From NCBI RefSeq assembly GCF_041361465.1, contig NZ_JBGKAC010000001.1, positions 2,790,001-2,854,000 of the forward strand: a DNA stretch of 64,000 nucleotides. Reading direction: 5' to 3'. Positions within the stretch are counted from its first letter, which is position 1; every line of letters begins with the position of its first letter. Source of the DNA: Halobaculum sp. MBLA0143. Its GTDB lineage: Archaea; Halobacteriota; Halobacteria; Halobacteriales; Haloferacaceae. The notes under the pieces were generated by a model. The model had not been told where the DNA came from and ran no database searches. It saw only the letters and a list, made by a program, of their open reading frames with translations. This document shows positions 1 through 8,301 of the stretch, piece after piece. The position numbers and the translations under genes are program-made.

Positions 1-519
1 CACCTGGCTCCCCAGTCTGTCGTACGCACGAATCGCTCGGACGCGGTTCGCCGTCCACCTACTCCTGACGTGGTCTGTGAGGTTGAAGACGGTAGAGACG
101 TACTCCTCTTCCATCGGGAGGCCAGAGATGACGAACGTCAGACCCTGTTCTTCTATCCGGCCGAGTTCGTCGGCTGCCCCCGCGAACCCAGCTCCGTCCA
201 TCTTCCCGACAGTCTCTGCCGAAAGGTCGTTTACCTCCCCACGGTAGGCCACGAGTCGGACCCGCTCCGGGTGGAGGCCCAGCGTGAGTGTACGCCGAAC
301 GTCTACGAGTGACCTCACAGACCCGAGAACAGCACCGATCTCGTCGATCCCTTTTAAACGATCGAAGTCTGCGATTACATCTCGTTCGTACTCTTCGCTG
401 ATATGCCTGAGTAAGGCGTCTAACGCCAACTCGAAGCGGTCTCTCTCTTCTATCTCCCGGGAATCGACCACGTCCCCGAGAACTATCCAGGCCCTGTCTG
501 GCTCGGTCACAGTCAACAC
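1..519 (-). CDS. SatD-like family protein, partial at window edge
   Basis: The minus strand from base 519 to the window edge is open for 173 codons; the C-terminus lies outside the window. The translation begins near VLTVTEPDRAWIVLGDVVDS, and the WIVLGDVVDSREIEERDRF segment matches the start of SatD-family proteins (GDVVxSRxIxDR). Later MDGAGFAGAADEL fits the family's conserved MDGxAFxxA block. There is no in-frame ATG, so a GTG at 519 or 510 is the likely start. SatD proteins are poorly characterised; no catalytic role is claimed. The family call is from pattern memory. Confidence 0.6.
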   Translation of the reverse strand, partial: MLTVTEPDRAWIVLGDVVDSREIEERDRFELALDALLRHISEEYERDVIADFDRLKGIDEIGAVLGSVRSLVDVRRTLTLGLHPERVRLVAYRGEVNDLSAETVGKMDGAGFAGAADELGRIEEQGLTFVISGLPMEEEYVSTVFNLTDHVRSRWTANRVRAIRAYDRLGSQV

Positions 520-522
520 TGT

Positions 523-549
523 ACGCTTTACATCCCGGAAGTAAAGCGT
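523..549. promoter_or_regulatory. 9-bp perfect inverted repeat upstream of the SatD-like gene
   Basis: Arms acgctttac (523-531) and gtaaagcgt (541-549) are perfect inverted copies with a 9-base spacer. They lie just upstream of the SatD-like start and between two divergently transcribed genes. This position suggests an operator or overlapping divergent promoters; the binding protein is unknown. Confidence 0.4.
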
Positions 550-609
550 TGTGGCTTTACACAGCCGACGGTCAGAACACCCTTGTCGCTCCCACCACTT
601 GCGTCGAGT

Positions 610-1011
610 GTGGACGCCACAGCCATCGACCACGTCAACCTCCGTATCCCCGAGGACGGTGTCACGGACGCGCTCGACTTCTACCGCGACGCGCTCGGCT
701 TCGAGATCGAAGGGCTCGCGCGGTACCGCGCCGACGAGAAGCCGTTCTTCGACGTGCGGCTCACGCCCGCCCACGTCGTCCACCTCTGGCCCACCCCGGA
801 GTTCGACGAGCCGACGGCGACCAACTACGACCACCTCGCGGTGCTCGTAGACGCAGACGTCGAACAGATCCACGACGAACTGACAGACGCCGGAGTGGCA
901 GTCGAGTCAGAACTCGACGCTCCACTGGGGGCGACCGGCGAGGCGCCGGCCGTCTACGTCCGCGACCCGTTCGGCTACCGGGTGGAACTGAAGGCCGCGA
1001 CTGCCGACTGA
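610..1011 (+). CDS. VOC family (glyoxalase/dioxygenase fold) protein
   Basis: A 133-residue single VOC module. It has IDHVNLRI at the N-terminus, a mid-protein YDHLAVLV strand and a terminal DPFGYRVELKA strand. These carry the His/His/Glu positions that usually bind a divalent metal in this superfamily. The substrate cannot be told from sequence; relatives include glyoxalase I, extradiol dioxygenases and fosfomycin-resistance proteins. I chose the GTG at 610, which starts MDATAIDHV. A TTG at 583, about 26 bp after an AT-rich box (ctttaca), would add nine residues and is possible if the mRNA is leaderless. Confidence 0.8.
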   Translation: MDATAIDHVNLRIPEDGVTDALDFYRDALGFEIEGLARYRADEKPFFDVRLTPAHVVHLWPTPEFDEPTATNYDHLAVLVDADVEQIHDELTDAGVAVESELDAPLGATGEAPAVYVRDPFGYRVELKAATAD

Positions 1012-1016
1012 CCGGC

Positions 1017-1751
1017 TCAGTTGGTCGTCGACCGGGAGCGCCCGGCGACCTCGTCGTCCTCGCCGACGGTGTCGGCCGGGGGCTCTGCGCCCTCGGCGGC
1101 CTCGGCGGCCTCGACCGTCTTCTGGGTGTCGACGTGCCAGCGGTCCACCTCGTCTTCGTACTCCGCGAGCCGCTCGGAGACGGCCGTCTTCAGCTCGTCG
1201 TCGTTGACGTTCACCTCGAACACGAACGTCGGCCCGTCCCCGCTGTCCCGGGCCGTCTTCTGGAGGTTCGCCGACACCAGTTCGTTGTCGAAGTAGTACG
1301 GCGCCAACTGCGTCATCACGCGCCGGTACAGCGTGTCCTCCACCGACCGCACCGCACGCCGCCCGGCGGAGTCGGCCGCCCGAACCACGTGGTCGATGGA
1401 GTCGTGCCACCGCCGGAGGGCCCGCTCGCCGTCGCCGTTCTCCACCTCCTCGTACGACTCCGACAGCTTCTCGCCGGCCGTCCGGAGGTCGTCCGAGGGA
1501 GCCTCGCCCGCCTTCTCGCCTTCCCCCTCGGAGACGCTGGCCTGTTCGGCCGTCTTCTCCTCGACGTCTCGGCTCAGTCGCTCGTGCGCCTTCGGCCGCC
1601 ACTCGTCCCACTCCTCGAACGCCCGCCGCCGCGCGTCCTCCTCGCCGTCTACCGCACCGACTTCGCGGAGCGCCCGGGTGATCCGTTCACCGTGTTCGGT
1701 GACCTCCCCCCAGTCACCGCGCGCCTCGAACCCGGAGATACTCTCTTGCAT
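1017..1751 (-). CDS. Haloarchaeal DUF5828-like acidic protein
   Basis: This 244-residue protein begins MQESISGFEARGDWGE and is very acidic. A helical charged N-terminal half (WDEWRPKAHERL) precedes a region with RRVMTQLAPYYFDNELVSANL and a mixed alpha/beta part containing FVFEVNVNDDE. The C-terminal 30 residues are low complexity. The pattern matches a family found only in haloarchaea that I recall as DUF5828; no function is known. It heads a minus-strand run of small haloarchaeal proteins ending at 3697. The name is from memory and less certain than the coding call. Confidence 0.75.
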   Translation of the reverse strand: MQESISGFEARGDWGEVTEHGERITRALREVGAVDGEEDARRRAFEEWDEWRPKAHERLSRDVEEKTAEQASVSEGEGEKAGEAPSDDLRTAGEKLSESYEEVENGDGERALRRWHDSIDHVVRAADSAGRRAVRSVEDTLYRRVMTQLAPYYFDNELVSANLQKTARDSGDGPTFVFEVNVNDDELKTAVSERLAEYEDEVDRWHVDTQKTVEAAEAAEGAEPPADTVGEDDEVAGRSRSTTN

Positions 1752-1809
1752 GAGACCGTGGTCGTCCTACGAGCGCTACGGACATAAACTCCTTCGGGCC
1801 GTCGGGCGA

Positions 1810-1971
1810 CTACCGCGAGAACAGACTCCCTACCCACGCCCGCACTCGACTCGTCTCCGCCGCCGCTCGCGACGCGTCACGCTCTCCGGCGTACGGGTCC
1901 CGACAGGCCCGCTCGTGGTCGTCGACGCGTTCTTCGGTCTGATCCGTCGTCGGCACTGTCCCGTGGTCCAT
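1810..1971 (-). CDS. Possible 53-residue hypothetical protein
   Basis: An ATG at 1971 opens 53 codons reading MDHGTVPTTDQTEERVDDHE at the start and ending WVGSLFSR. Third codon positions are mostly G or C, and the composition (Asp, Glu, Arg) is typical of haloarchaeal coding sequence. A GAGGTG stretch lies about 8-14 bases before the ATG. It fills the otherwise empty gap between its minus-strand neighbours. No family is recognised, and it could be a chance frame in GC-rich DNA. Confidence 0.4.
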   Translation of the reverse strand: MDHGTVPTTDQTEERVDDHERACRDPYAGERDASRAAAETSRVRAWVGSLFSR

Positions 1972-2016
1972 GGTACTCGTTACCACCTCACTACCAGGTT
2001 CACTTATCGCTTGGGG

Positions 2017-2472
2017 CTACTGGACGCGGTCGCCGACGACCCACTTGTGGGAGTAGCTCGTGCCACAGGCGCAGTGGGCGTACGCGTGAACGACGTCACC
2101 TTCGGCGTACAGCCCGCCGACGCCCTCGTTTTCCGCCTCGGCGAACGCGAAGATGAACTCGACGGCGTGTCGGTCGTCGTCGCCGGCCTCCGGACACTCG
2201 CCGCCGTCGAGACCCGGACTGATCTCGCCGTCGACGTTCATGGCCGTCTGTGCGAACTCCATCGCGTCCATTCCCGTCCCGGAGGCGAACGCTCGCCGAC
2301 CCTTCTCCCCGGGGACGACCAACACCACGCCCCCGTCGACTTCGTCGCCGATCTCCGCCAGTCGGCCCTCCGCGTCCGTGTACTCGTCGGCCAGGAAGAT
2401 GGCGACGTCCTCTAACCGCTCGCCGGCGAGGAACGACGCCAGCGCGCCACCCTCCCCCGTTGACTCGTCCAT
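2017..2472 (-). CDS. Haloarchaeal DUF5807-like protein
   Basis: The 151-residue product starts MDESTGEGGALASFLAGERL. It contains VAIFLADEY, GVVLVVPGEKGRRAFASGTG and a C-terminal AYAHCACGTSYSHKWVVGD block with a CxC pair. The pattern fits a haloarchaeal family I recall as DUF5807; its role is unknown. The CACG cysteines could bind metal, but only one pair is seen. The start at 2472 was preferred over a longer frame because the upstream translation is low-complexity Ser/Thr/Arg typical of a wrong-frame extension. Confidence 0.75.
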   Translation of the reverse strand: MDESTGEGGALASFLAGERLEDVAIFLADEYTDAEGRLAEIGDEVDGGVVLVVPGEKGRRAFASGTGMDAMEFAQTAMNVDGEISPGLDGGECPEAGDDDRHAVEFIFAFAEAENEGVGGLYAEGDVVHAYAHCACGTSYSHKWVVGDRVQ

Positions 2473-2524
2473 ACGCCCGCTCGCACACCCAGCGACTAAA
2501 ACGCGTTCGTCCCGGGCGACGGGC

Positions 2525-2803
2525 TCACTCCTCGTCGTCGCCGTCGTCGATGTCGATCTCCACGGGTCCGTCGTCGTCGTCGGTGTCGACGGGGACCGAC
2601 TCGTCGTCGGCACGCCCGCCCAACAGGTCGCCGACGATGTAGCCGACCGCGCCGCCGACGCCGGCGGCGACGCCGGCCCCGACCGGTCCCTTGCGGCTCC
2701 CCAGGACGGCGCCGACGACGGCGCCGACCCCGGCGGCCCGTTGACGCGTCCGGTCTGCCTCGTCGTCCGCGAGCAACGGCTCGATGGCCTCTCGTTGGCT
2801 CAT
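2525..2803 (-). CDS. Small glycine-zipper protein
   Basis: A 92-residue protein beginning MSQREAIEPLLADDEADRTR. Its middle third is Gly/Ala/Val-rich (VGAVVGAVLGSRKGPVGAGV, GVGGAVGYIVGDLLGG), as in glycine-zipper membrane segments. The last 25 residues are almost all Asp and Glu. It could insert in or associate with the membrane; function is unknown. The conservative start at 2803 excludes an Arg-rich extension. Confidence 0.7.
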   Translation of the reverse strand: MSQREAIEPLLADDEADRTRQRAAGVGAVVGAVLGSRKGPVGAGVAAGVGGAVGYIVGDLLGGRADDESVPVDTDDDDGPVEIDIDDGDDEE

Positions 2804-2841
2804 ACCACACGGTTGACGCCGGGGCCACTTGAGGGTAGCCG

Positions 2842-3297
2842 TTAGCCGTCGAGGTCCCGCGCGATGTCGCGCAGCCCCGTGTCCGGCCGTCGCAACACGT
2901 CGTACACCGTCCGCTCGCCGGGCGCCCGTAGTCCGTAGTGGAACCCCGGGTCGATCTCGTCGAGCTCGACGGCGTCGCCCCGCTCGCGGTCGTGACCACG
3001 ACACCACGCCACGAGTCGATTTTCCACCTCCGCCGGCGGGACACTGTCGTCTCGACCGTCGACGACCGCGAGGTCGCCGCCGGTGTCGTACGCGCCCCGG
3101 ATCACCGCTCCGTCGGCGCCGGCTTGGACGCGAGCGTGACACTGTCGACCGTCCAAGACGAGCCGAATCCGCTCGCCGCCGGACAGTGACGCCGCAGACG
3201 GCACGCCCAGCGCCGGCAGTCGCGTCCCGCCGGAGCGGACGAGGTGCGTCCGGTGGCTGGGCACGGCCGGCGCGTCGCTGGCGATCCGGTCGCTCAC
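2842..3297 (-). CDS. Conserved haloarchaeal hypothetical protein
   Basis: The 151-residue product starts MSDRIASDAPAVPSHRTHLV. It has a beta-rich section with ERIRLVLDGRQCHARVQ and VIRGAYDT, then ENRLVAWCRGHDRERGDAVE and DPGFHYGLRAPGERTVYDV. The pattern resembles short haloarchaeal proteins with AbrB- or barrel-like small domains. I do not recognise a characterised family. It lies 10 bp downstream of the S6e gene on the same strand, so co-transcription with ribosomal protein S6e is likely. Confidence 0.7.
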   Translation of the reverse strand: MSDRIASDAPAVPSHRTHLVRSGGTRLPALGVPSAASLSGGERIRLVLDGRQCHARVQAGADGAVIRGAYDTGGDLAVVDGRDDSVPPAEVENRLVAWCRGHDRERGDAVELDEIDPGFHYGLRAPGERTVYDVLRRPDTGLRDIARDLDG

Positions 3298-3307
3298 GGC
3301 CGTCCGA

Positions 3308-3697
3308 CTACTCCTCGTCCGTCTCCTCGTCGTCCAACGCCGCCGCCAGCGTCCCGCCGTCGGCGACGCTGGCGTTCACCTGCGCGGTCGCCTCCGAGAT
3401 CTCTCGGCCACGGACGGTGACGCGCTTGCGCTCGCCGTCGCGGGACGGCTCGTAGCCGACCCCACCCTCCAACAGCAGCTCCTTCAGCTCGTCGCCGGCG
3501 ACGTCTTCTCGCATCGGCCGTCCGGCGTCGTCGGACCCGCCCGTCAGCGCCAGCGTGTAGCCGTCCAGTCCGACGGCGCCGCCGTCCACCTCGTCGCCCA
3601 GTTCGCGTCCGAGGAACCGGTTGGCGTCCTGTCCTTCTACGTCGAACTGTCGCGTGTCGCCGGTCTCGTCGCCGACGACGACCTCGAATTCTGCCAT
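3308..3697 (-). CDS. rps6e: 30S ribosomal protein S6e
   Basis: The 129-residue product matches archaeal S6e: [20 protein letters not shown] at the start, then [18 protein letters not shown], the hallmark [16 protein letters not shown] loop, [20 protein letters not shown] and a short acidic tail. S6e is a small-subunit ribosomal protein of archaea and eukaryotes. The start at 3697 gives the usual MAEF N-terminus; 11 extra upstream residues in frame are not family-like. The downstream minus-strand genes begin within 10-50 bp and may share its transcript. Confidence 0.95.
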   Translation of the reverse strand: MAEFEVVVGDETGDTRQFDVEGQDANRFLGRELGDEVDGGAVGLDGYTLALTGGSDDAGRPMREDVAGDELKELLLEGGVGYEPSRDGERKRVTVRGREISEATAQVNASVADGGTLAAALDDEETDEE

Positions 3698-3903
3698 TAG
3701 AAAGGTAGAGACTGGCTCCGAGGAAAACACTGTCGATCAAACTCCCGTCTGTCGGTCGTTCGTCGGCGTTCGGTGCCGTTCGAGGCGCTGTCGGTTCGGC
3801 CGTCCGTAGCCCACTGCACCGCACCACGCCGCACCACGCTCCCTCTCCGCCCGTCGGGACAGACCCACGGGCTCTTGTCGCCCGCCCGCCTCACTCGTCA
3901 CGA

Positions 3904-4173
3904 GTGCTCTTGGAACGACTGACGTGGCTGATCGTCGGCGCGGGCGCGTCGCTGGTGCTCGCGGGCTACAGACGACTCGTCTCCCCGTCGACGGACGGCT
4001 CCGACGACGGGTCGCTCGCGCGGACGCTCTTCCGGACCGCTGCGCGGGTCGTGGCGTACGGGCTCGCCGCCGGCACGCTCCTGTACGGGGTCGAACGCGG
4101 GCTCCCGCTGTGGGTCGCGGCCGGCTTCGTCGCGGTCGAGGCGGTCGGGCTCCTCGCCGACCGCCGCGCCTGA
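3904..4173 (+). CDS. Small membrane protein
   Basis: An 89-residue protein starting at a GTG (MLLERLTWLIVGAGASLVLA). Two hydrophobic segments, about residues 5-22 and 50-85, flank a short polar loop (SPSTDGSDDGS). The end carries ADRRA. No family is recognised. It ends 62 bp before endA on the same strand, so it may be co-transcribed with it. Confidence 0.6.
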   Translation: MLLERLTWLIVGAGASLVLAGYRRLVSPSTDGSDDGSLARTLFRTAARVVAYGLAAGTLLYGVERGLPLWVAAGFVAVEAVGLLADRRA

Positions 4174-4235
4174 CCACCGCTCGTCGCCGGCCGTCGTCCG
4201 ACAGCCCGAAGAGGCTGCTCGCCCCCGCGTACCGT

Positions 4236-5273
4236 ATGGACGCGACACTCCGCGACGACGGCGTCGTCCACGCCGGCGGCGACGCCAGACAGCGGTTCTT
4301 CGACTCCAGCGGCTACGGCCGCCCGCACGGTGACGGCGTCGACCTCGCCCGCGTCGAGGCGGCACACCTCCTGTACCGCGGCGACCTGGACGGCGTCGAC
4401 GGCGCCGACTTCCGCGAGTTCTTCGTCGACAGCGTCGCGGCGGAGGACCGCTTCGCCGCCCGGTTCCTGGTGTACGCCGACCTCCGCGAGCGGGGGTTCT
4501 ACTGCTCGCCCGCCCGCGAGGGGTGGCCCGGCCACGACGGCGACCCGCTCCCGGACCTGACTGTCTACGAGCGGGGCGCCGACCCGGGCGGCCCGGTGGC
4601 GTACCGCGTGCTCGTCGCCGGCGAGCGCCGTTCGCTCCCGGCGCGTGACCTCCCCGGCGTCGCGCTCGCGGTCGTCGACGAGGAGAGCGACGTGAGCTAC
4701 TTCACCTGCGAGGGGACGGGCGGCTTCGACGGCGCCACGGACGTCGACCTCCCGACGGGTGTCGACGCCACCCTGCTCGACGACCGCGCCGTCTGTTGGG
4801 AACCGCCCACGCGGCTGTTCGAGTCCGGCTTCTACGGCCAGCCCGTCGCCGGCCGCGACGCCGCCGTCGTCGACGCACTCCAACTGTCGCTCGTGGAGGC
4901 TGCGGACCTCGCGGAGCGGGGTGTGATCGCGCTGTCGGCCGACGATGTCCGCGAGCGGGGCCGCGCCGTGGAGGGCGATCGGTTCGACCGCCGGCTGGCC
5001 GTCTACCGCCGGCTCCGAGCCGACGGCGTCGTCCCCAAGACGGGCTACAAGTTCGGCGCCGACTTCCGGACGTACGACGACGTCGAGAGCGTCTCGGAGC
5101 TGTCACACTCGGAGGCACTCGTCCGAGCACTCCCGGCGGACCACGCCTTCCACCCCCGAGAGCTCGCCTTGGACGTGCGGCTAGCCGGCGGCGTCCGCAA
5201 GCGGATGGTGTTCGCCGTCGGCGCCGACGAGGGCGACCCGCAGTGGCTCACCGTCGGACGACTGACTCCCTGA
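4236..5273 (+). CDS. endA: tRNA-splicing endonuclease EndA
   Basis: The 345-residue protein cuts introns from precursor tRNAs. It has the two-repeat fused form usual in haloarchaea: an N-terminal degenerate copy (FFDSSGYGRP near residue 24) and a second copy (RLFESGFYGQPV near 190). The catalytic triad is visible near the C-terminus: Tyr in GYKFGADFRTY, His in ELSHSEAL, and Lys in GGVRKRMVF. The ATG at 4236 gives MDATLRDDG. The endA-trpS order is common in haloarchaea, where tRNA-Trp carries an intron; that link is background knowledge. Confidence 0.93.
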   Translation: MDATLRDDGVVHAGGDARQRFFDSSGYGRPHGDGVDLARVEAAHLLYRGDLDGVDGADFREFFVDSVAAEDRFAARFLVYADLRERGFYCSPAREGWPGHDGDPLPDLTVYERGADPGGPVAYRVLVAGERRSLPARDLPGVALAVVDEESDVSYFTCEGTGGFDGATDVDLPTGVDATLLDDRAVCWEPPTRLFESGFYGQPVAGRDAAVVDALQLSLVEAADLAERGVIALSADDVRERGRAVEGDRFDRRLAVYRRLRADGVVPKTGYKFGADFRTYDDVESVSELSHSEALVRALPADHAFHPRELALDVRLAGGVRKRMVFAVGADEGDPQWLTVGRLTP

Positions 5274-5277
5274 CACG

Positions 5278-5398
5278 CAGACACCCTGCCACGACACCCT
5301 GCCACGCTGATACCCTGCCACGACACCCTGCCACGCTGATACCCTGCCACGACACCCTGCCACGCTGATACCCTGCCACGACACCCTGCCACGCTGTC
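5278..5398. repeat. Tandem 29-bp minisatellite between endA and trpS
   Basis: Three consecutive identical 29-bp units occupy 5293-5321, 5322-5350 and 5351-5379. Each is built from two imperfect halves around the core accctgccac. Partial copies precede (5278-5292) and follow (5380-5397). The array starts about 5 bp after the endA stop and ends about 50 bp before trpS. It is not CRISPR-like because there are no spacers. Confidence 0.9.
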
Positions 5399-5446
5399 AC
5401 GTGCGAAGCGAACGCTTTTGACCGACAGCGGCGAATCGGTCGACGG

Positions 5447-7102
5447 ATGCGCGACACCGACCACGACGCGCCCGACACGGAGGCACAGTCCGACGACGAC
5501 CGCCGCCAGTCGGGCGCGTGGTGGCGCTCGCACGGCGGTCGGCCCGTCACGGACGGCGGCACGGAGACGGACGCAGACGGCGTCACCCTCGACCCGTGGG
5601 GCTCTGCGACCGTCGGCGACTACCAGAACCTGTTCGCGGAGTTCGGCATCGAGGACTTCAGAGACGTGATCGACGACGTGCCCACCCCCCACCACCTGAT
5701 GCGCCGACGGGTGATCTTCGGCCACCGGGGGTACGACCGCGTCGCCCGAGCGCTGGCGAACGACGAGCCGGCAGCCGCACTCTCGGGGTTCATGCCGACC
5801 GGTGACCCACACATCGGTCACAAGCTCGTGTTCGACGAGCTGATCTGGCACCAACGGCAGGGCGCCGACACGTACGGGCTGATCGCGGACCTGGAGGCGC
5901 ACGCTGCCCGCGGGCTCTCGTGGGACGAGATCGACGAGCACGCCCGCGACTACCTCCTGTCGCTGATCGCGCTGGGGTTCGACCCCGAGGAGGGTGAGCT
6001 GTACCGTCAGTCCACGAACGACCGGCTCCAGAGCCTGGCGTTCGAGCTCGGGGGTAACGCCCGGTTCTCGGAGTTCCAGTCGATCTACGGCTTCGACGGC
6101 GAGACCAGCGTCTCGCACATGCAGTCCGTCGTCACGCAGATGGCGGACATCCTCTACCCACAGCTCGACGAGCCGAAGCCGACGGTGATCCCGGTCGGCC
6201 CGGACCAGGACCCGCACGTCCGGCTCGCCCGCGACCTGGCGGCCCGGACGCGATTCTTCAAGGTGACGGAGGCGTTCGCCAGTTTCGCGGCCGACCCGCC
6301 GGAACGGGAACTGCTCGGCCGGGCTCACGACGCCCGCGAGGAGTGGGCCGACGACCCGGATCGCCCCCGGTGTGAGGACGCCGCCGACTGGATCGCCGAG
6401 GCGTCCGTTCCCGAGGAGCTGTCGACCGCCCGCGACCGCGTCGTCGAGAAGCTCACCAACGCCGGGATGGAGCCGCTCCGGCCCCGAGTCCGGCTCCTCG
6501 ACCGCAACGCCGACGAGGCGGCGTTCGACGCGCTGATCGAGGCCGTCGACGGAGAGAAACGGGTGTTCGACGAACACGTCGACTGCTTCGACCTCTCTCG
6601 CGAGGCCGCAGAGGAGTTGGCCCGCGAGGTGGAGCTGGACCACGGCGGCTACGGCTTCCGGACCCCGTCGTCGATCTACCACCGGTTCATGACCGGGCTC
6701 ACCGGCGGGAAGATGTCCTCCTCGGTGCCGGCGTCACACATCTCGTTGTTGGACGACCCCGAGGACGGCTACGACAAGGTGATGGCCGCCACCACCGGCG
6801 GCCGCTCGACCGCCGAGAAACAACGCGAACTCGGCGGTGAGCCCGACGACTGCCCCGTCTACGAGCTGTACGCCTACCTCCTCTCGCGGGACGACGACGA
6901 GTTCGCACAGCGCGTCTACGACGAGTGTGCGGACGGGGACCGACTCTGTGGCGGCTGCAAGGAACAGGCGGCCGAGCTGATGGAGGCGTTCCTCGAAGAA
7001 CACCAAGAGGCACGCGCCGAAGCGGCAGAGCTGCTGGAGTCGCTCGACGTCGACCTCGACGTCGACGCCAGCAGACGCGGCGTCGCGCCCGCAGAAGAGT
7101 AA
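5447..7102 (+). CDS. trpS: Tryptophan--tRNA ligase
   Basis: The 551-residue class I synthetase charges tRNA-Trp. It carries the HIGH-type signature (GDPHIGHKLVFDE, near residue 123) and the KMSKS-type loop as GGKMSSSVPAS near residue 425. VSHMQSVVTQMADILYP and PVGPDQDPHVRLARD form the amino-acid site region. A roughly 110-residue acidic insert between these blocks is a known haloarchaeal feature. A cysteine cluster (CPVY..., LCGGCKEQ) lies near the C-terminus. An AT-rich box (cgcttttg, 5409-5416) precedes the ATG by about 30 bp. Confidence 0.96.
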   Translation: MRDTDHDAPDTEAQSDDDRRQSGAWWRSHGGRPVTDGGTETDADGVTLDPWGSATVGDYQNLFAEFGIEDFRDVIDDVPTPHHLMRRRVIFGHRGYDRVARALANDEPAAALSGFMPTGDPHIGHKLVFDELIWHQRQGADTYGLIADLEAHAARGLSWDEIDEHARDYLLSLIALGFDPEEGELYRQSTNDRLQSLAFELGGNARFSEFQSIYGFDGETSVSHMQSVVTQMADILYPQLDEPKPTVIPVGPDQDPHVRLARDLAARTRFFKVTEAFASFAADPPERELLGRAHDAREEWADDPDRPRCEDAADWIAEASVPEELSTARDRVVEKLTNAGMEPLRPRVRLLDRNADEAAFDALIEAVDGEKRVFDEHVDCFDLSREAAEELAREVELDHGGYGFRTPSSIYHRFMTGLTGGKMSSSVPASHISLLDDPEDGYDKVMAATTGGRSTAEKQRELGGEPDDCPVYELYAYLLSRDDDEFAQRVYDECADGDRLCGGCKEQAAELMEAFLEEHQEARAEAAELLESLDVDLDVDASRRGVAPAEE

Positions 7103-7168
7103 CGGCCCTCGCCTCGAACCGTCCGTGTGGAGGGGCGTCGGGGGGACCGTCGCTCGAACGAGTGTCGC

Positions 7169-7195
7169 CGCGGGGCCGTCCCCAGCGGCCCCGCG
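7169..7195. terminator. GC hairpin downstream of trpS
   Basis: A perfect 10-bp inverted repeat (cgcggggccg at 7169-7178 and its complement at 7186-7195, spacer 7) lies 67 bp past the trpS stop. It sits between convergent genes (trpS plus, exported protein minus). It could be an RNA hairpin near transcript ends, but there is no T-run, so the terminator role is a guess. Confidence 0.3.
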
Positions 7196-7296
7196 TCACT
7201 GTGGATCGCGGGTCGGCAGCTGTCGCGGTCTCCTCGGTCGTCCAACCTCGTCATCGGAGACGGTGACCGTGCTCCGTCACCGACGCGCCGTCGGTG

Positions 7297-7950
7297 TCAC
7301 TCGTCCGCCTGCTCGTCCTCGTCGTCTTCGTTCTCGTCGTCTTCGTTCTCGTCGGCCTCACGAGCGTCCTCTTCGTCGTTCGCCTCGTCGTCCGCGGGCG
7401 GGCCACCCCGCTGTGAGTTCTCGCGAGCCTCCTCGGCGGCCTCCTCGGGGAGGTCACCGTCGTGACCCGGGGCGTCGGCAGCCTGTTCCGGGAGATCACG
7501 CTCGTCGTCCTCGCGTTCGTCGTCGTCACGCTCCTCGCCTTCGCGTTCCTCGACCTCGCGCTCCTCGGCGCCGTACTCGTACTCCTCGCTCTCCAGCACG
7601 AGCGTGCCGTTGGCGACGACGTACTCCAACTCACCCTCGAACCCGGGCGCGGTCAGCTCGACTTCCAGTTCGGAGTCGTTCCCGGCCGCGAACGCCACCG
7701 TCCCGTTCGCGTCCGTGGTGCCGACGCGCTCGTGGTCGACGGAGACGTTCACGCCTTCGAAGGCGTCCCCGGCGTCCGTCACGACCAGTGTCACGGTGCC
7801 GTTCGTCAGCGTCGCCGTCGCGTCGACGTTCGTCGGTCGTTCCTCTAGCTGTGCGTCCGCCGCACCGATGCCGGCGACCCCGCCCGCCGCGGCGGCACCG
7901 CCGCCGGCGACGATCAGGGCGACCGCGGCCAGGACTGTCTTGATCGACAT
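7297..7950 (-). CDS. Exported protein with Ig-like domain and long acidic tail
   Basis: The 217-residue product begins MSIKTVLAAVALIVAGGGAA, a signal peptide with Sec-type features ending near ADAQ. Residues about 45-115 form a beta-sandwich-like segment (VTLVVTDAGDAFEGVNVSVD, GTTDANGTVAFAAG) like carboxypeptidase-regulatory domains. The last 95 residues are a Glu/Asp/Arg low-complexity tail. The protein is probably secreted or cell-surface; function is unknown. The start at 7950 was chosen because it begins the signal peptide. Confidence 0.75.
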   Translation of the reverse strand: MSIKTVLAAVALIVAGGGAAAAGGVAGIGAADAQLEERPTNVDATATLTNGTVTLVVTDAGDAFEGVNVSVDHERVGTTDANGTVAFAAGNDSELEVELTAPGFEGELEYVVANGTLVLESEEYEYGAEEREVEEREGEERDDDEREDDERDLPEQAADAPGHDGDLPEEAAEEARENSQRGGPPADDEANDEEDAREADENEDDENEDDEDEQADE

Positions 7951-8269
7951 GCGAGTCGACCCACGACCGGAACAGTATAGAAGGGGAGAGGCGCTGGCGG
8001 CGTCTCCCGGCCGCTCGCGCCGAATTTCGGCCCGTTTGTGCCGAGTTGCACGCCGTTTCGCCGGGTCGTGCGGCCGCGTCGCCGATCCGACCGTCTTCGG
8101 GCTACAGTGCTTCCTGTTCCTCGATGGCGCGCTCGGCACACAGCCCTTCGACGGTGAGCCGGAGGAGTGGGCCGAGCCGCGACGACTCGGTGTAGCGAGG
8201 GTCTCTTTACCGACCCTACGAAGACTGACACGTCACCCCCACCAGTCTCGACAACCGGTACCATCAAGC

Positions 8270-8279
8270 GGGTTAAGTA
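8270..8279 (+). promoter_or_regulatory. Putative TATA box of pdxS
   Basis: The sequence gttaagtag at about 8271-8279 lies roughly 26-30 bp before the pdxS ATG at 8302. This spacing expected of an archaeal promoter predicts a leaderless or nearly leaderless transcript. Confidence 0.45.
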
Positions 8280-8301
8280 GCCGCAACCCCAGGGTACGAA
8301 C

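Noticed and set aside
549-1787. Long open frame with Arg/Pro-rich translation across the VOC and DUF5828-like genes
   Set aside because: It overlaps two better-supported genes in other frames and its composition is typical of a GC-rich shadow frame.
5278-5398. CRISPR array
   Set aside because: Repeats are directly joined with no unique spacers and there are no cas genes in the window.
5181-5586. Minus-strand open frames reading repeated SWQG/VAGCRGR text
   Set aside because: They are the reverse translation of the 29-bp DNA repeat between endA and trpS; no start or family evidence.
7103-7296. tRNA or structured RNA after trpS
   Set aside because: Only a GC hairpin is visible; no cloverleaf arms or conserved T-loop sequence could be found.
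8102-8200. Short minus-strand frame ending RLTVEGLCAERAIEEQEAL
   Set aside because: It looks protein-like but has no ATG, GTG or TTG between the preceding in-frame TAA and the stop, so it cannot be supported as a gene.
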